A DNA stretch of 64,000 bases from contig NZ_WOTN01000001.1 of the NCBI RefSeq assembly GCF_010993745.1, forward strand, positions 251,235 to 315,234, read 5' to 3'. The translations under genes were made by a program, and so were the position numbers. This document shows, piece by piece, positions 62,091 through 64,000 of the stretch. This DNA is from Fodinicola acaciae. GTDB lineage: Bacteria; Actinomycetota; Actinomycetes; Mycobacteriales; HKI-0501. The number at the start of each line of letters is the position of its first letter. Within the stretch, counting starts at the first letter, position 1. The notes under the pieces were generated by a model. That model saw only the letters and a list, made by a program, of their open reading frames with translations, was not told where the DNA came from and ran no database searches.

Positions 62091-62324
62091 ATGGCTCTTG
62101 CCACCACCCCCATCGTCGACTCGATCGACCTCACGGTGGAATCCGTCGATGACCGCGTCGGTGTCGATCCCTATTTCGAGGAGGACATCGACCTGTTTCC
62201 CGTCAGCTGTCACAACGACTCGGAACTAGGCAGAACCTGTGGCGGCACCTTCTCCAGCACTTGTCAGTCCTGCTTCGGCAAGTGCTTCACCTTCGCCACG
62301 CCGGGAACGGAAAAGAGCGAGTAG
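62091..62324 (+). CDS. Lanthipeptide precursor peptide
   Basis: A 77-residue peptide. The acidic leader (ALATTPIVDSIDLTVESVDD, then YFEEDIDLFPVS) ends with a DIDL block resembling the FxLD-type leaders of class I and thiopeptide-like precursors. The core after about residue 38 is CHNDSELGRTCGGTFSSTCQ, then SCFGKCFTFATPGTEKSE: Cys at 40, 50, 58, 61 and 65 among many Thr and Ser. Up to five thioether rings are possible. GAAAGG and GAGG precede the ATG. It lies between enzymes of two lanthipeptide classes and has its own SARP-type promoter. Product structure cannot be predicted. Confidence 0.82.
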   Translation: MALATTPIVDSIDLTVESVDDRVGVDPYFEEDIDLFPVSCHNDSELGRTCGGTFSSTCQSCFGKCFTFATPGTEKSE

Positions 62325-62345
62325 CAGCGTTGTCACCATTCGCGG

Positions 62346-62376
62346 GTGTCCGGTCGGCGCACATCCGGCCGGACAC
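62346..62376. terminator. Bidirectional hairpin after the precursor gene
   Basis: GTGTCCGG (62346-62353) and CCGGACAC (62369-62376) form a perfect 8-bp stem with a 15-nt loop between the convergent stops at 62324 and 62377. It probably terminates the precursor transcript and the split-LanB operon. Confidence 0.5.
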
Positions 62377-63153
62377 TCACGAGCCCAGCGCCAGCAGCAG
62401 TCTCGCTATCGCCGCTTCCTCCGCGGGAAACACCCCCAATCTGTTGTTGGTCAGATGAATGTGGTGAAACCGCAGGTCGTCATCGCTGATGGGAGCGAGC
62501 GTACGGGCGGCCGATCCGAGGAACTGGCGGAAAGCCAGGGCGAACGCCGACAGTGTTCGCCCGAGGTCCGCTTCGGCGAGGACTCCGCGGCGCCGATCGT
62601 CCAGTCTCATGGCGCGCCCTCGCAGGTCCGGCTCGACGGCCGCCTCGGTCTTTGCTGAATTTGCGCAGACTCCGAGAAACCTGCGTCGGGCGGGCTCGGG
62701 AAGGTCGTCGGCCAACAGGCTCGTTACGGCCGCGGCCTGAGCTATTCGGTCGCCGCGCCGGTCAGGGGTGGCGCACAGCAAAGCGGTTTCGCTGCTCAGC
62801 TGGAAAAGGCGCTCCGCGCCGTCCAGCGCCGGCCCGGCACCGAATTTGCCGGTCTCCGGAGCGTAGAGCCGCCGCACCCAGCCGAGTCGCGCCGCCGGGC
62901 CGCCGTTGAGCGCTCCCTCCATCAACGCGTCGACCTCGGTTAGTACGCCGACCGGTACGCGGAGGCGCAACCGAAGATGCAGCCCAGCGGGATCGAAATA
63001 GCGCAGGAAGAACCAGCGGAAATCGGGAATCTCGGCGCTGATCTGCCCAATGCTGGGCCGTACGACCTCGTGGAGCAGGGCGGCGATGTCCGGTGGGGAC
63101 GCCACCGGAATGCGATAGGCGAGCCAGTCGGCGACCGCGGGACCGTCAACCAT
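62377..63153 (-). CDS. Thiopeptide-type bacteriocin biosynthesis protein (LanB elimination domain)
   Basis: A 258-residue stand-alone SpaB_C domain. In class I dehydratases this part removes glutamate from glutamylated Ser/Thr to make dehydroamino acids. Family blocks: WLAYRIPVASPPDIAALLHE, FRWFFLRYFDPAGLHLRLRLR, the tail-end HIHLTNNRLGVFPAEEAAIARLLL with conserved His and Asn-Arg. The ATG at 63153 overlaps the upstream LanB stop by 8 bp; in-frame sequence upstream (VTVPANQWQPSLSHWQ) could extend it. Splitting from the glutamylation domain is the thiopeptide-like arrangement. Confidence 0.87.
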   Translation of the reverse strand: MVDGPAVADWLAYRIPVASPPDIAALLHEVVRPSIGQISAEIPDFRWFFLRYFDPAGLHLRLRLRVPVGVLTEVDALMEGALNGGPAARLGWVRRLYAPETGKFGAGPALDGAERLFQLSSETALLCATPDRRGDRIAQAAAVTSLLADDLPEPARRRFLGVCANSAKTEAAVEPDLRGRAMRLDDRRRGVLAEADLGRTLSAFALAFRQFLGSAARTLAPISDDDLRFHHIHLTNNRLGVFPAEEAAIARLLLALGS

Positions 63154-64000
63154 GGCTTGCCAGTGCGACAAACTCGGTTGCCACTGGTTCGCCGGCACCG
63201 TTACGCGCCCAGTGCTGACCGGTGGCGGGCAGCGCCTCGGTGACGGCGAGGTGGGTGGCTTCCGCCAGTAGGTTCCGGAAGCCGGTGACGATCGTGTGCG
63301 GGTGATGGAAACCGACCCAGCGTGGTTTTCCGACCGGGCGGCTGCCGCGAGTGCGCTTGACGAACACCTGGTCCGGCAGGCCGGCGGCGCGTCGCCACCG
63401 ATCGATCGAGGTGAGGAACGGAACGAGTGGTGCGCCCGGCGTGTACGCGGGAACATCGGCGGCGGAGAAGACCCAACGAGCCCGGGCCCATACGATGCGC
63501 TGGCAGGTCACCCGGGGCGAATGGCCGGCCGGGCCGAGCTGTTCGACGAGACCACCGGCGGGTGGTCGCCACGGATTCGCCAGAATGCTGAGCAACCGGA
63601 TTGGCCCGGTCAGCAGACCGCTGGGAACCGTGCCGGTGTAGCAAAGCGAGACCGGTGATCCGTCCGAATCGTAGATGCGCAGCATCCCGGACCGTGGATC
63701 GTGGTTCAACGTAAGGCGGGACAACTCGATTCCGTTGTCGCCGAAGGCAGGGAGATCGGTGGGCCAGCGCAGGAGGGGCAGCGCTGTCCGCGCCGGCCGC
63801 TGCAACTCGACGAAGTCGGGGTAGGCGCAAAACTGGTAGACCCGGCTGCCGGGGTGCAGCGCCGCTGTCCACTCCCGGATCGCCGCGGACAAACCGGTAC
63901 GCAACGCCGGCACATGGGCCCACCGCGTGAGGAAACCGAGCTCGCCGGGATGGACGGCGTTGACGACCAGCCGATAATTAGCCGCCGCGAGATCGTCCTC
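63146..64000 (-). CDS. Split lantibiotic dehydratase (LanB glutamylation domain), 5' end outside window
   Basis: The C-terminal 284 codons of a LanB N-terminal domain, which transfers glutamate from glutamyl-tRNA to Ser/Thr of the precursor. Visible blocks are YRLVVNAVHPGELGFLTRWA, YQFCAYPDFVELQRPARTAL, ARWVFSAADVPAY, PDQVFVKRTRGSRPVGKPRW and a late ATHLAVTEALP. The protein stops after this block without the SpaB_C domain, which is the next gene. Its start lies beyond base 64000, so the catalytic Arg/Lys of the first half cannot be inspected. Confidence 0.85.
   Translation of the reverse strand, partial: EDDLAAANYRLVVNAVHPGELGFLTRWAHVPALRTGLSAAIREWTAALHPGSRVYQFCAYPDFVELQRPARTALPLLRWPTDLPAFGDNGIELSRLTLNHDPRSGMLRIYDSDGSPVSLCYTGTVPSGLLTGPIRLLSILANPWRPPAGGLVEQLGPAGHSPRVTCQRIVWARARWVFSAADVPAYTPGAPLVPFLTSIDRWRRAAGLPDQVFVKRTRGSRPVGKPRWVGFHHPHTIVTGFRNLLAEATHLAVTEALPATGQHWARNGAGEPVATEFVALASHG

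Noticed and set aside
61896..62213. N-terminal 106 codons of the serine-hydrolase frame
   Set aside because: They run antisense through the precursor gene and its promoter and have no family similarity; the GTG at 61895 is the sensible start.

Overview
The window is 64 kb of GC-rich (about 70% by eye) actinobacterial chromosome. Gene content and order point to a filamentous or related actinomycete: recN, steA, a SteB/MctB-type gene, pyrG, NUDIX, xerD, a parA-type ATPase, scpA, scpB, an rluB-type pseudouridine synthase, aroH, cmk, plsC and der follow one another in the order common in that phylum. GTG starts, ATGA stop/start overlaps and AfsR/SARP regulators fit as well. I cannot name the genus.

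Region 1 (1-31.7 kb) is mostly core chromosome. It opens with a DNA alkylation-repair pair (truncated ogt and an Ada/AlkA fusion), a PEP mutase-family protein, and a divergent FAD monooxygenase/TetR pair with a clear palindromic operator. The recN-to-der backbone follows, interrupted by small accessory inserts: a 14-unit 28-bp repeat array behind recN, a hicAB toxin-antitoxin pair whose hicA appears to begin with ACG and lies under a LexA-like box, LysR and metallo-hydrolase genes, three tandem secreted ricin-B-like paralogues beside an AfsR-type regulator, and a secreted tannase-family esterase. The backbone ends at der and a tRNA-Pro(GGG) gene.

Region 2 (31.7-36.4 kb) is a decayed integrative element next to the tRNA: a tyrosine recombinase, two frameshifted transfer-type genes, an alpha/beta hydrolase between 26-bp direct repeats, and a truncated, frameshifted IS3-family element.

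Region 3 (36.5-50 kb) is a polymorphic toxin locus read on the minus strand. A secreted RHS/YD protein of about 3,475 residues ends in a HINT domain and a short toxin-like domain. Its candidate immunity gene starts inside the toxin reading frame. Further downstream lie a frameshifted SUKH immunity gene and an orphan ADP-ribosyltransferase toxin module with two translationally coupled small genes. A substrate-binding-like protein is divergent from the RHS gene.

Region 4 (50-64 kb, running off the right edge) holds a membrane protein and a broken peptide-deformylase-like gene, an IS701-family element abutting a lanthionine synthetase gene, and a lanthipeptide cluster. The cluster has a complete lyase-kinase-cyclase enzyme (LanKC/LanL type, with the zinc motifs of an active LanC domain), a SARP activator, an unusual adenylation-subdomain/carrier protein, a large AfsR-type regulator, a serine hydrolase, a 77-residue Cys/Thr/Ser-rich precursor peptide, and a split LanB (separate elimination and glutamylation proteins). 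Two chemically different dehydration machines around one visible precursor, plus a carrier protein, make this the most likely novel system in the window. SARP-type 11-bp repeats upstream of the precursor and in the lanKC/SARP gap suggest joint control.
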